From an uncultured Flavobacteriaceae bacterium (GTDB lineage Bacteria; Bacteroidota; Bacteroidia; Flavobacteriales; Flavobacteriaceae), in assembly GCA_947500435.1 (NCBI GenBank), contig CANMRV010000006.1:62001-126000 (forward strand): a stretch of DNA of 64,000 nt, read 5' to 3'. The notes beneath the pieces are model-generated. The model worked only from the letters and a program-made list of their open reading frames with translations, was not told the DNA's origin and did not search any database. How positions within the stretch are numbered: the first letter of the stretch is position 1; the number at the start of each line of letters is the position of its first letter. The position numbers were made by a program, and so were the translations under genes. Positions 25,706 through 33,209 of this stretch are shown in pieces.

Positions 25706-26116
25706 ATGCTCTCCAAAAAGACAAAATACGGACTAAAAGCGCTAGCTTTTTTAGCTTCCCAAAAAGGGAAGGAACCTGTTCAGATTGCTGAAATAGCCAA
25801 ACAGGAGAACATCTCACAAAAATTTCTTGAAAGCATTTTATTGTCTTTGAGAAAGACAGGTTTTCTCGGTTCCAAAAAAGGAAAGGGTGGGGGATATTAT
25901 CTTATCAAAGACCCCAAAGAAGTTTTAATGACGGATATCATGCGTGTTTTGGAAGGTCCTATAGCCATGGTGCCATGTGTGAGCCTTAATTTCTACGAAA
26001 AGTGTGATGACTGCCCCAGTGAGGAAGATTGTTCAGTTCATATGTTAATGCTTAAAGTGCGTGATAGTGCTTTGGAAGTATATCGTAACAATACTTTGGC
26101 GGACTTAATAGCTTAA
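25706..26116 (+). CDS. Rrf2 family regulator, probable controller of sulfur assimilation
   Basis: The 136-residue protein has an N-terminal winged helix (QIAEIAKQENISQKFLESIL, residues 26-45) and the Gly-rich wing SKKGKGGGYYL. Four cysteines near the C-terminal end (Cys91, Cys100, Cys103, Cys109) lie in the region where IscR binds its cluster, so it may sense Fe-S or sulfur status. It stands directly upstream of the sulfate assimilation genes, as CymR-like members do in other bacteria. The sites with CTATAGG upstream of those genes are its likely targets, an inference from position. Confidence 0.9.
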   Translation: MLSKKTKYGLKALAFLASQKGKEPVQIAEIAKQENISQKFLESILLSLRKTGFLGSKKGKGGGYYLIKDPKEVLMTDIMRVLEGPIAMVPCVSLNFYEKCDDCPSEEDCSVHMLMLKVRDSALEVYRNNTLADLIA

Positions 26117-26255
26117 GTTGTCATTCCGGTACTTCGTCTGCCCTCAGAATAAGCTCCGGACGGAATCTGTTAACTACCAGCCTAAATTTTCATCAACATT
26201 TCTCTTTTTGCACTAAAGGATTATCAAAAAAAGCATTGGTTTATTATTAATCTAC

Positions 26256-26271
26256 TAAATCTATAGGATAA
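26256..26271 (+). promoter_or_regulatory. Sulfur-operon operator candidate 1
   Basis: TAAATCTATAGGATAA occurs here and, base for base, at 26336-26351, in the 256-base gap between the Rrf2 gene and the DUF2061 gene. Confidence 0.65.
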
Positions 26272-26317
26272 TAGTAATTTTATCAACCTTTTAACGTTCC
26301 CAAGTTATAAATAATTC

Positions 26318-26325
26318 TATTTTTG
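26318..26325 (+). promoter_or_regulatory. Predicted -7 element of the sulfate assimilation operon
   Basis: TATTTTTG matches TAnnTTTG exactly; no good TTTG is found at the -33 distance. Transcription would start near 26332, just before operator copy 2, which would fit repression. Confidence 0.5.
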
Positions 26326-26335
26326 AAATTCCTAT

Positions 26336-26351
26336 TAAATCTATAGGATAA
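26336..26351 (+). promoter_or_regulatory. Sulfur-operon operator candidate 2
   Basis: An exact second copy of TAAATCTATAGGATAA, 80 bases after the first and 21 bases before the DUF2061 start. It lies at the predicted transcription start. Confidence 0.7.
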
Positions 26352-26372
26352 AATATTTATTGAATAATCAGA

Positions 26373-26636
26373 ATGATTTTAGACCAAATTTTACAGCAAA
26401 AGGCAGTAAAGAAAAAGAAATACTCCGAAGATAAAAGCTCTGAGAAGCCCATTCGAAGTGTTGCCAAAGCAATTAGCTGGCGTGTTATTGGAACCTTGGA
26501 CACCTTGTTAATTTCATACCTGCTAACGGGCAAAGTGGTCTTGGCAGCTTCAATAGCTTCCATTGACTTTGTAACTAAAATGTTTCTCTATTTCTTTCAT
26601 GAAAGACTTTGGAATAAAATTAACTGGGGTAAATAA
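26373..26636 (+). CDS. DUF2061 membrane protein
   Basis: The 87-residue protein has a charged N-terminus (VKKKKYSEDKSSEK) and the DUF2061 core: SVAKAISWRVIGTLDTLLISYLLTG, a second hydrophobic segment, then FLYFFHERLWNKINWG. The family has two predicted membrane helices and unknown function. It is the first gene after the double operator and is 8 bases from cysH, so it is co-transcribed with sulfate reduction genes; a role in sulfate uptake is possible but unproven. Confidence 0.88.
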   Translation: MILDQILQQKAVKKKKYSEDKSSEKPIRSVAKAISWRVIGTLDTLLISYLLTGKVVLAASIASIDFVTKMFLYFFHERLWNKINWGK

Positions 26637-26644
26637 TAGAATCT

Positions 26645-27268
26645 ATGACATCTAACGAAGAACTTATAAAAACATTGAATCTTAGATTCAAGGGCATTTC
26701 ACCCGAAGAAATAATTTCTTGGGCTATTGGAAAGGCTAAAAACCCTGTAGTTACAACAAATTTTCGCCCTTATGAGGTGGCAATTTTGAATGCGGTTTCT
26801 GAGGTTCGAAAAGATATTCCAGTGGTTTGGTGCGACACTGGTTACAATACTCCTCAAACCTATAAACACGCCAAGGAGTTAATTGAAAAGTTGAGACTGA
26901 ACATTGATTTATATGTGCCTAAGCAGACAGCTGCATTTAGGGACGCAACCATGGGAATTCCGCAAATAGATGACCCAAAGCATTCTGTATTTACAGAGCA
27001 GGTAAAATTAGAGCCCTTTCGAAGAGCTATGGAGGTGCACAGACCAGATGTTTGGTTTACGAATTTGCGAAAGGGTCAGACAGCGCTTCGTGATAGTCTT
27101 GATATTTTAAGTTTAAGCAAAGATGGCGTTCTGAAGGTGAGTCCATTTTATCATTGGAATGATGCTCAACTTGATGTCTATTTGAAGGAAAGAAACCTAC
27201 CCAACGAGCATAATTATTTTGATCCGACCAAAGTTTTGGAAAATAGGGAATGCGGTTTACACACTTAA
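26645..27268 (+). CDS. cysH: Phosphoadenylyl-sulfate (or adenylyl-sulfate) reductase
   Basis: CysH reduces activated sulfate to sulfite with thioredoxin. The 207-residue protein has the PAPS-reductase fold (PVVWCDTGYNTPQTY; WFTNLRKGQTALRDSL) and the catalytic C-terminal ECGLHT. It lacks the CC...CxxC cysteines that hold the 4Fe-4S cluster of typical APS reductases; the first pair is replaced by EQVKLEP. By classical rules it is then a PAPS reductase, but no APS kinase gene is in this cluster. Cluster-free enzymes that use APS are known, so the substrate is undecided. Confidence 0.9.
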   Translation: MTSNEELIKTLNLRFKGISPEEIISWAIGKAKNPVVTTNFRPYEVAILNAVSEVRKDIPVVWCDTGYNTPQTYKHAKELIEKLRLNIDLYVPKQTAAFRDATMGIPQIDDPKHSVFTEQVKLEPFRRAMEVHRPDVWFTNLRKGQTALRDSLDILSLSKDGVLKVSPFYHWNDAQLDVYLKERNLPNEHNYFDPTKVLENRECGLHT

Positions 27269-27318
27269 TTTACTTACTCAACAGATTTGAGCTTGAATTT
27301 GATACTTGAATTTTTTTT

Positions 27319-28218
27319 ATGAAAGACACATCACATATAAATCCACTTGAAAACGAAGCCATCTATATTTTTCGAGAAGTAGCGGCACAGTTTGAAAAAC
27401 CTGTATTACTATTTTCCGGAGGGAAGGATTCAATCACTTTAGTACGCCTAGCACAAAAGGCATTTTGGCCTGCTAAAATTCCTTTTCCATTGATGCATAT
27501 CGATACTGGTCACAATTTTCCTGAAACGATAGAATTTCGAGATAGATTGGTTGAAGAATTGGGCTTAGAGCTCATCGTGCGGAATGTTCAAGATTCTATT
27601 GACGCCGGAAAGGTGAAGGAAGAATCAGGGAAATATTCCAGTCGAAACTCTTTACAAACGACTACACTTTTAGATGCTATCGAAGAGTTTAAATTCGATG
27701 CATGTATTGGTGGAGCACGAAGAGATGAAGAAAAAGCACGTGCCAAAGAACGCATATTTTCAGTCCGTGATGATTTTGGACAGTGGGATGAGAAAAATCA
27801 AAGACCTGAACTTTTTGATATGCTGAACGGACAAATCGAACTGGAACAAAATGTTCGGGTCTTTCCAATTTCCAACTGGACGGAATTAGACGTTTGGTCT
27901 TACATCGAAAAGGAGGGAATAGAAATCCCTAGTATCTATTTCGCTCATAAAAGAAAAGTCTTTTTAAGGGATGGACTGATTTGGTCTCATTCTGATTATG
28001 TTTTTCAAGAAGAAGATGAGGAAGTGTTGGAACGCATGGTGCGATTCAGAACCGTAGGTGATATGAGTTGCACGGCGGCTGTATTCTCAGAAGCTGCTGA
28101 TATCGAATCCGTAGTACAAGAAATTAGAGATTCAACGATATCGGAAAGAGGAGCACGTATAGATGACAAGCGCTCAGAAGCCGCAATGGAAAAAAGAAAA
28201 CAACAAGGATATTTTTAG
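27319..28218 (+). CDS. cysD: Sulfate adenylyltransferase, small subunit
   Basis: CysD is the catalytic subunit of GTP-driven ATP sulfurylase, which makes APS from sulfate and ATP. The 299-residue length is standard. The PP-loop SGGKDS (residues 34-39) and the family signatures HIDTGHNFPETIEFRD and GGARRDEEKARAKERIFS are intact. It lies 50 bases after cysH and is followed by cysN across a hairpin-rich 79-base gap. Confidence 0.97.
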   Translation: MKDTSHINPLENEAIYIFREVAAQFEKPVLLFSGGKDSITLVRLAQKAFWPAKIPFPLMHIDTGHNFPETIEFRDRLVEELGLELIVRNVQDSIDAGKVKEESGKYSSRNSLQTTTLLDAIEEFKFDACIGGARRDEEKARAKERIFSVRDDFGQWDEKNQRPELFDMLNGQIELEQNVRVFPISNWTELDVWSYIEKEGIEIPSIYFAHKRKVFLRDGLIWSHSDYVFQEEDEEVLERMVRFRTVGDMSCTAAVFSEAADIESVVQEIRDSTISERGARIDDKRSEAAMEKRKQQGYF

Positions 28219-28280
28219 TAAAAAGTAAGCAGTACGAAGTGAACAGTTAAATGCTGTTACTCAATACTCATTACTTTTTA
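28219..28280. repeat. Inverted repeat between cysD and cysN
   Basis: TAAAAAGTAA (28219-28228) and TTACTTTTTA (28271-28280) are perfect 10-bp arms starting just after the cysD stop; AACAG/CTGTT (28242-28258) forms the tip. The loop holds the AGTACGAAGT unit also seen at 13180 and near 39450, so it appears built from a dispersed intergenic sequence. Confidence 0.65.
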
Positions 28281-28297
28281 CTTATTACTAGAAAAAA

Positions 28298-29548
28298 ATG
28301 GAAGTACTAAAAATAGCAACAGCAGGAAGTGTAGATGATGGTAAAAGTACCCTAATCGGTAGACTGTTATACGATACGAAATCATTGACGACCGATAAGT
28401 TGGAAGCCATTGAAAAGACAAGCAAACAAAAAGGATACGATTATCTAGATTTCTCTCTAGCAACTGATGGATTAGTCGCAGAACGCGAACAAGGAATCAC
28501 CATTGACGTAGCACACATCTACTTTGCAACAAAAACGAAAAGCTATATCATAGCGGATACACCCGGTCATGTGGAATATACCAGAAACATGGTGACGGGA
28601 GCTTCCACTTCGCAAGCTGCCATTATTTTGATTGATGCACGAAAGGGGGTTATCGAACAAACGAATCGCCATTTTTTCATCAATAATTTATTACGCGTCA
28701 AAGAGGTTGTAGTAGCGATTAATAAGATGGATTTGGTTGATTTTTCTGAAGAGAAATACAACACTATCAAAGCTGATTTTGAACAGTTGATGGGCAAGCG
28801 TGATTATGAAGAGCAGAAAATCACTTTTATTCCAGTAAGTGCTTTGAAGGGTGATAATGTGGTACATAAATCAGTGAATACACCTTGGTACAAAGGCGAA
28901 ACATTATTAAAACACTTAGAAGGTCTAGATATGGCTGCGGTTTCAAATGTGGGAACACCAAGATTTCCAGTCCAGTATGTAGTTCGCCCGAAGACAGAGG
29001 AATTTCATGATTTTAGAGGTTTTGCAGGTAAAGTCTATGGTGGAGAATTAAGTGTGGGAGATGAGGTAGTAGCCCTTCCTTCCCAAACACGTTCTAAAAT
29101 CAAAGACATTTATTTCTACGATAAGAAATACGAAACTGCCTCAAGACGCTCTTCAGTGACGATTACTTTAGAGGATGAAATTAATGTTAGTAGGGGAGAT
29201 ATGTTGGTAAAAGTTGATGATTTACCCACGATTGAAAAGCAATTTACAGCAACCATTTCTTGGATGGACTCGCAGCGATTAACCGCGGGAAGCAAATACG
29301 TTGTGCAACACGGAGTAAACAAAGTATTGGCAAAAGTGGAAACCATTCACCATAAAATCAACCCTGATTATTCAGGTATCGATACGGATGCAAATGACCT
29401 GGGGATGAATGATATTGCTCAAGTAACTTTCAAATTGAACAAGCCTATTTTCTATGATAAGTTCAAGGAACATCGAACAAATGGCTCGTTTATTTTAATT
29501 GATAAAAAGTCAAATAGTACAGTAGGAGCTGGATTCATTACACAATAA
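28298..29548 (+). CDS. cysN: Sulfate adenylyltransferase, GTPase subunit
   Basis: CysN couples GTP hydrolysis to APS synthesis by CysD. The 416-residue protein has the EF-Tu-like GTPase motifs GSVDDGKS (residues 10-17), DTPGHVEY and NKMD, then two beta-barrel domains. It ends without the C-terminal APS kinase domain found in NodQ-type fusions, so APS is not converted to PAPS by this protein. The gap to the sulfite reductase gene holds repeats and an operator-like site. Confidence 0.97.
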   Translation: MEVLKIATAGSVDDGKSTLIGRLLYDTKSLTTDKLEAIEKTSKQKGYDYLDFSLATDGLVAEREQGITIDVAHIYFATKTKSYIIADTPGHVEYTRNMVTGASTSQAAIILIDARKGVIEQTNRHFFINNLLRVKEVVVAINKMDLVDFSEEKYNTIKADFEQLMGKRDYEEQKITFIPVSALKGDNVVHKSVNTPWYKGETLLKHLEGLDMAAVSNVGTPRFPVQYVVRPKTEEFHDFRGFAGKVYGGELSVGDEVVALPSQTRSKIKDIYFYDKKYETASRRSSVTITLEDEINVSRGDMLVKVDDLPTIEKQFTATISWMDSQRLTAGSKYVVQHGVNKVLAKVETIHHKINPDYSGIDTDANDLGMNDIAQVTFKLNKPIFYDKFKEHRTNGSFILIDKKSNSTVGAGFITQ

Positions 29549-29564
29549 GGTGCACTAAAGGATT

Positions 29565-29580
29565 GTCCCCTTGAGGGGAC
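29565..29580. repeat. GTCCCCT/AGGGGAC palindrome
   Basis: GTCCCCT-TG-AGGGGAC is a 7-bp perfect stem, 16 bases after the cysN stop, followed by CTCAGGGGTG. It belongs to the C/G-rich hairpins seen also at 13211-13235; no T tract follows. Confidence 0.65.
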
Positions 29581-29637
29581 CTCAGGGGTGCTTGACGAAA
29601 TGTCGATTTTATAAAAAGGTCTAAATTATTAACCTAG

Positions 29638-29653
29638 TTAACCTATAGGAAAA
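29638..29653 (+). promoter_or_regulatory. Sulfur-operon operator candidate 3
   Basis: TTAACCTATAGGAAAA shares the CTATAGGA core and A-rich flanks with the two sites before the DUF2061 gene. The overlapping TTAACCTAG directly upstream makes a short tandem. It lies 60 bases before the sulfite reductase start. Confidence 0.55.
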
Positions 29654-29668
29654 TTATAAAAAAAATAA

Positions 29669-29710
29669 TCTAGCGTCTAACGTCTAGAGTCTAAAGTCTA
29701 AAGTCTAATT
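29669..29710 (+). repeat. Heptamer tandem repeat just before the sulfite reductase start codon
   Basis: Six 7-bp units: TCTAGCG, TCTAACG, TCTAGAG, TCTAAAG, TCTAAAG, TCTAATT. The array ends two bases before the ATG at 29713, so copy-number change would alter the leader length or the ribosome-binding region. Confidence 0.85.
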
Positions 29711-29712
29711 TG

Positions 29713-31803
29713 ATGCAAAGTTTTAGAACAGAAATAGAAAATCCAGTAGTAGAAAAAGACATTCTTGAGTTGGAACGTAAAATTAACGAGTTCCATAATG
29801 GGAAACTGGATGAGGAAAAATTCCGAAGCCTTCGTTTGGCACGTGGGGTATATGGGCAGCGCCAACAGGGTGTTCAGATGATTCGCATCAAACTGCCCTA
29901 TGGAAAGGTAACATCAAAACAGCTCAAAGGTATTTGTGATGTTTCCGATGAATACTCCACTGGGCGTTTGCATATTACGACACGACAGGATATTCAAATC
30001 CATTATGTGGACTTGGATCGAACCCCAGAACTTTGGGCGCAACTTGAAAAAGACGAGGTTACCCTTAGAGAGGCCTGCGGAAATACAGTTCGAAACGTAA
30101 CCGCAAGTGAAACGGCAGGTATTGATATTGATGAACCTTTTGATGTCTCTCCCTATGCCGAGGCACTGTTCAAGTATTTTCTTAGAAACCCCATAAGCCA
30201 AGAAATGGGAAGAAAGTTCAAGGTTTCCTTTTCTTCAAGTGATGCCGATACCGGACTTTCCTACATGCATGATTTAGGTTTTATTGCCAAAATTCAAGAA
30301 GGCGTAAAAGGTTTTAAAGTAATGTTGGGAGGTGGACTGGGTTCTCAACCACGGCATGCTGATGTGCTTTTTGAGTTTTTAGAATCCGATAAAATCATTC
30401 CTTTAATGGATGGCGTGGTTCGTGTTTTTGATAGATACGGAGAGCGAAAAAGTAGAGCAAAAGCTAGACTGAAATTCTTACTAAAGGACTTAGGTCTTGA
30501 CGGATTCAAAGATCTATTGACCGAAGAGCAGAAGGCGGTTCCGCATAAATCAGTTCCTATTGACGCTTTGGCATATCCTAGGGTAAAAATTACAAAAGAG
30601 ATAGCGCCCAAAGTAGAAATTGAAGACAAGGATGCCTTTGAAAAATGGAAGTCCACCAATTTGGTTCCGCAAAAACATGGCGGTTTTGTGGCGATTGGTA
30701 TCAAAGTTTTACTCGGAGATTTTTATACAGATAAAGCGAGATTACTGGCCGAATTGGTAGAAAAGTATGCCGCCGGAGAGCTTCGTTTGTCATTAAGACA
30801 GAATTTATTGATTCCCTATGTGAAGGAAGAGTTAGTTCCTTTTTTTTATACGGAATTGAAAAAGTTCGGCTTCGCGGAAGCTGGTTACAACAAAGCTTTA
30901 GATATCACCGCATGTCCTGGAACAGATACTTGCAATTTGGGAATTGCTAGTAGCACTGGAATCGCCGAAGAACTTGAACGAATTATAAAAGCAGAATATC
31001 CAAAGTATATCAGTAATCCTGATGTGGTTATCAAAATCAGTGGTTGCATGAATGCCTGTGGACAACACAATATGGCCAATATTGGATTTCAGGGTATGAG
31101 CATCAGAACCAAAGATAAATTGGTAGCTCCGGCCTTACAGGTATTGCTGGGCGGAGGAAATGATGGAAACGGAAATGGCCGTTTTGCGGATAAAGTAGTA
31201 AAGGTACCAAGTAGAAGAGGTCCAGAAGCTTTGCGCTTAATCCTGAATGACTTTAATACCAATTCTAATGGAAGTTCTTTTGCGGATTATTATGCCGAAA
31301 AAGGCGAGCATTATTTCTATGACTTTCTAAAACCTTTGACAGCTATTGATAATCTAACCCAAGAAGATTTTATCGATTGGGGAAATTCCGAAAAATATAA
31401 AAAGGAAATCGGTATCGGTGAATGTGCAGGTGTCGTCATTGACCTGATTGCAACTTTACTTTTTGAAAGTGAAGAGAAAATTCAGAATGCAGAAGAAGCT
31501 TTTCACCAAGGCAAATGGGCTGCAAGTATTTATCATAGCTATTCTTCTATGGTCAATTCGGCAAAAGCCTTGTTGACTGCAGAAAAGACGAAAACCAATA
31601 CACATGCAAGTATTATCAAGGATTTTGAAGAAAAATTCATTGTGTCAGGAAGAATTTCCTTAACAAAAGGATTCGAGGAATTGGTCTTACAATTGAATAA
31701 AAACGAACCCACAGAAGAGTTCGCTAAAAGCTATTTAGAAGATGCAAAAGGATTTTTGAAATCCGTTGAAACTTTCAGAAAGCAAGAACTAGTTGAAGTA
31801 TGA
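29713..31803 (+). CDS. Siroheme sulfite reductase with C-terminal HEPN-like domain
   Basis: The enzyme reduces sulfite to sulfide (six electrons). The 696-residue protein has two sulfite/nitrite reductase repeats; the siroheme/4Fe-4S cysteines are Cys401, Cys407, Cys445 and Cys449 (TACPGTDTC and SGCMNAC). Residues about 573-696 form an extra all-helical HEPN-like domain (EEAFHQGKWAASIYHSYSS) without the Rx4-6H RNase motif. The start is placed at ATG 29713; a TTG one codon earlier is less likely. The substrate is taken as sulfite, not nitrite, from the CysDNH context. Electrons probably come from ferredoxin. Confidence 0.92.
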   Translation: MQSFRTEIENPVVEKDILELERKINEFHNGKLDEEKFRSLRLARGVYGQRQQGVQMIRIKLPYGKVTSKQLKGICDVSDEYSTGRLHITTRQDIQIHYVDLDRTPELWAQLEKDEVTLREACGNTVRNVTASETAGIDIDEPFDVSPYAEALFKYFLRNPISQEMGRKFKVSFSSSDADTGLSYMHDLGFIAKIQEGVKGFKVMLGGGLGSQPRHADVLFEFLESDKIIPLMDGVVRVFDRYGERKSRAKARLKFLLKDLGLDGFKDLLTEEQKAVPHKSVPIDALAYPRVKITKEIAPKVEIEDKDAFEKWKSTNLVPQKHGGFVAIGIKVLLGDFYTDKARLLAELVEKYAAGELRLSLRQNLLIPYVKEELVPFFYTELKKFGFAEAGYNKALDITACPGTDTCNLGIASSTGIAEELERIIKAEYPKYISNPDVVIKISGCMNACGQHNMANIGFQGMSIRTKDKLVAPALQVLLGGGNDGNGNGRFADKVVKVPSRRGPEALRLILNDFNTNSNGSSFADYYAEKGEHYFYDFLKPLTAIDNLTQEDFIDWGNSEKYKKEIGIGECAGVVIDLIATLLFESEEKIQNAEEAFHQGKWAASIYHSYSSMVNSAKALLTAEKTKTNTHASIIKDFEEKFIVSGRISLTKGFEELVLQLNKNEPTEEFAKSYLEDAKGFLKSVETFRKQELVEV

Positions 31804-32615
31804 AGTTAAAGAACGAAAATGGGGCTTTCTCCCCTTGTGAAAACGGGAAAGAAAGGGCTGGAAAACTAACGGTAGTAGGTGCAGGTCCGGGTGATGTCGA
31901 GTTGATAACGCTCAAAGGAATCAGGGCGTTACAAAATGCTGATGTTGTCTTGTACGATGCTTTGGCAACTACCGAATTGCTGGAGTATGCACCCCAAGCG
32001 GAACATATTTTTGTGGGGAAACGCAAGGGGTGCTATTCCTATCAACAGGAGCAAATCAATGAATTAATTGTAAGTCGAGCCAAAAGTTATGGACATGTGG
32101 TTCGATTAAAAGGAGGTGACCCTTTTGTTTTTGGCAGGGGTGCTGAAGAAATAGAATATGCTGCCAAGCAAGGATTAGAAGTCGAAATGGTACCTGGAAT
32201 TTCATCTTGTCTTTCTGTTCCTGCAGCACAAAATATTCCAGTAACCAAACGAGGCTCTTCCGAGAGTTTTTGGGTAATTACTGGTACAACTAAAGAACAC
32301 AAATTATCCAATGATGTTCGACTGGCGGCAAAGTCAAGTGCAACTGTGGTTATTTTGATGGGAATGTCTAAACTCCCACAAATTATAGAGCTTTTTAAGA
32401 AGGAAGGAAAATCTGAAACACCAATTGCTATTATTCAAAATGGCACCAGAGCCGATGAGAAAATAGGGGTGGGAACATTTGCATCCATAAAAGAAGAGGT
32501 AGCGAGACAAGAGTTGGCAAACCCAGCAATCATCATTATTGGTGAAGTGGTGCGCCATCGTGAACGAATTTTAGAGATTCAAGAAAAGTATAGTGAACCT
32601 GAATTAGTCTTTTGA
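31800..32615 (+). CDS. cobA: Uroporphyrinogen-III C-methyltransferase
   Basis: This SAM-dependent enzyme makes precorrin-2, the first step of siroheme synthesis for the sulfite reductase. The 271-residue protein has the signatures VGAGPGDVELITLKG, RLKGGDPFVFGRG and VPGISS. It overlaps the sulfite reductase stop by 4 bases (ATGA), so translation is coupled. The first 21 residues, ahead of the usual start of the domain, are encoded by a C/G-rich hairpin-like sequence resembling the intergenic repeats; they may be a captured repeat, or the true start may be elsewhere. Confidence 0.93.
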   Translation: MKLKNENGAFSPCENGKERAGKLTVVGAGPGDVELITLKGIRALQNADVVLYDALATTELLEYAPQAEHIFVGKRKGCYSYQQEQINELIVSRAKSYGHVVRLKGGDPFVFGRGAEEIEYAAKQGLEVEMVPGISSCLSVPAAQNIPVTKRGSSESFWVITGTTKEHKLSNDVRLAAKSSATVVILMGMSKLPQIIELFKKEGKSETPIAIIQNGTRADEKIGVGTFASIKEEVARQELANPAIIIIGEVVRHRERILEIQEKYSEPELVF

Positions 32616-32617
32616 TT

Positions 32618-33196
32618 ATGGAACGAAATAACTTATACCCTATATTTCTTAAAACCGAAAAGCTTCATATTCTGATTGTTGGTGGAGGAAATGTGGCTGA
32701 AGAAAAATTGACCTTTTTGACAAAATCGAGTCCCGATGCCAAGGTTACCATGGTTTCACCCATGTACCGAGAAGCAACAAAGCAATTAGCTCTAAATTTT
32801 GATGTGGAGTTGATTACCGATTCGTACCAAGCCAAATATTTGATGGGAAAACATATGGTGATTGCAACAACTGATGTTCCAGAAGTGAATATTCAAGTGT
32901 ACAAAGATTGTAGGTCTTTTGATAAACTGGTGAATGTTGCGGATAATCCGCCATACTGTGATTTTTATATGGGTGGAATAGTAACCAAGGGCAACGTGAA
33001 AATTGCCATTTCAACCAATGGAAAATCACCTACGACAGCAAAGAGATTACGTCAGTTTTTCGAGGATGTTATTCCTGAAGATATCACCAAAATGGTGCAA
33101 AATTTAAACGAATACAGAAAAACGTTAAAGGGCGATTTTGAGCAAAAAGTGGAAAAAATGAACGAAATAACCCAAAAATTGGTTGAAAAAGTATAA
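32618..33196 (+). CDS. Precorrin-2 dehydrogenase / sirohydrochlorin ferrochelatase (Met8/CysG N-domain type)
   Basis: This enzyme oxidises precorrin-2 with NAD+ and inserts iron to finish siroheme. The 192-residue protein has YPIFLKTEKLHILIVGGG (NAD fold), ATTDVPEVN and VNVADNPPYCDFYMGGIV, plus KIAISTNGKSPTTAKRLR. ATG at 32618, three bases after the cobA stop, is preferred over an overlapping TTG at 32612. Together with cobA it completes siroheme synthesis, work done by one fused CysG in E. coli. Confidence 0.93.
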   Translation: MERNNLYPIFLKTEKLHILIVGGGNVAEEKLTFLTKSSPDAKVTMVSPMYREATKQLALNFDVELITDSYQAKYLMGKHMVIATTDVPEVNIQVYKDCRSFDKLVNVADNPPYCDFYMGGIVTKGNVKIAISTNGKSPTTAKRLRQFFEDVIPEDITKMVQNLNEYRKTLKGDFEQKVEKMNEITQKLVEKV

Positions 33197-33209
33197 AAAA
33201 GAAGTAAAA

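Noticed and set aside
29710..29712. TTG as start of the sulfite reductase.
   Set aside because: It is the last triplet of the heptamer array, and the ATG directly after it is the simpler start.
31429..31803. A HEPN toxin domain at the end of the sulfite reductase.
   Set aside because: The RNase motif Rx4-6H is missing and no antitoxin gene is adjacent; it is treated as a structural or docking domain.
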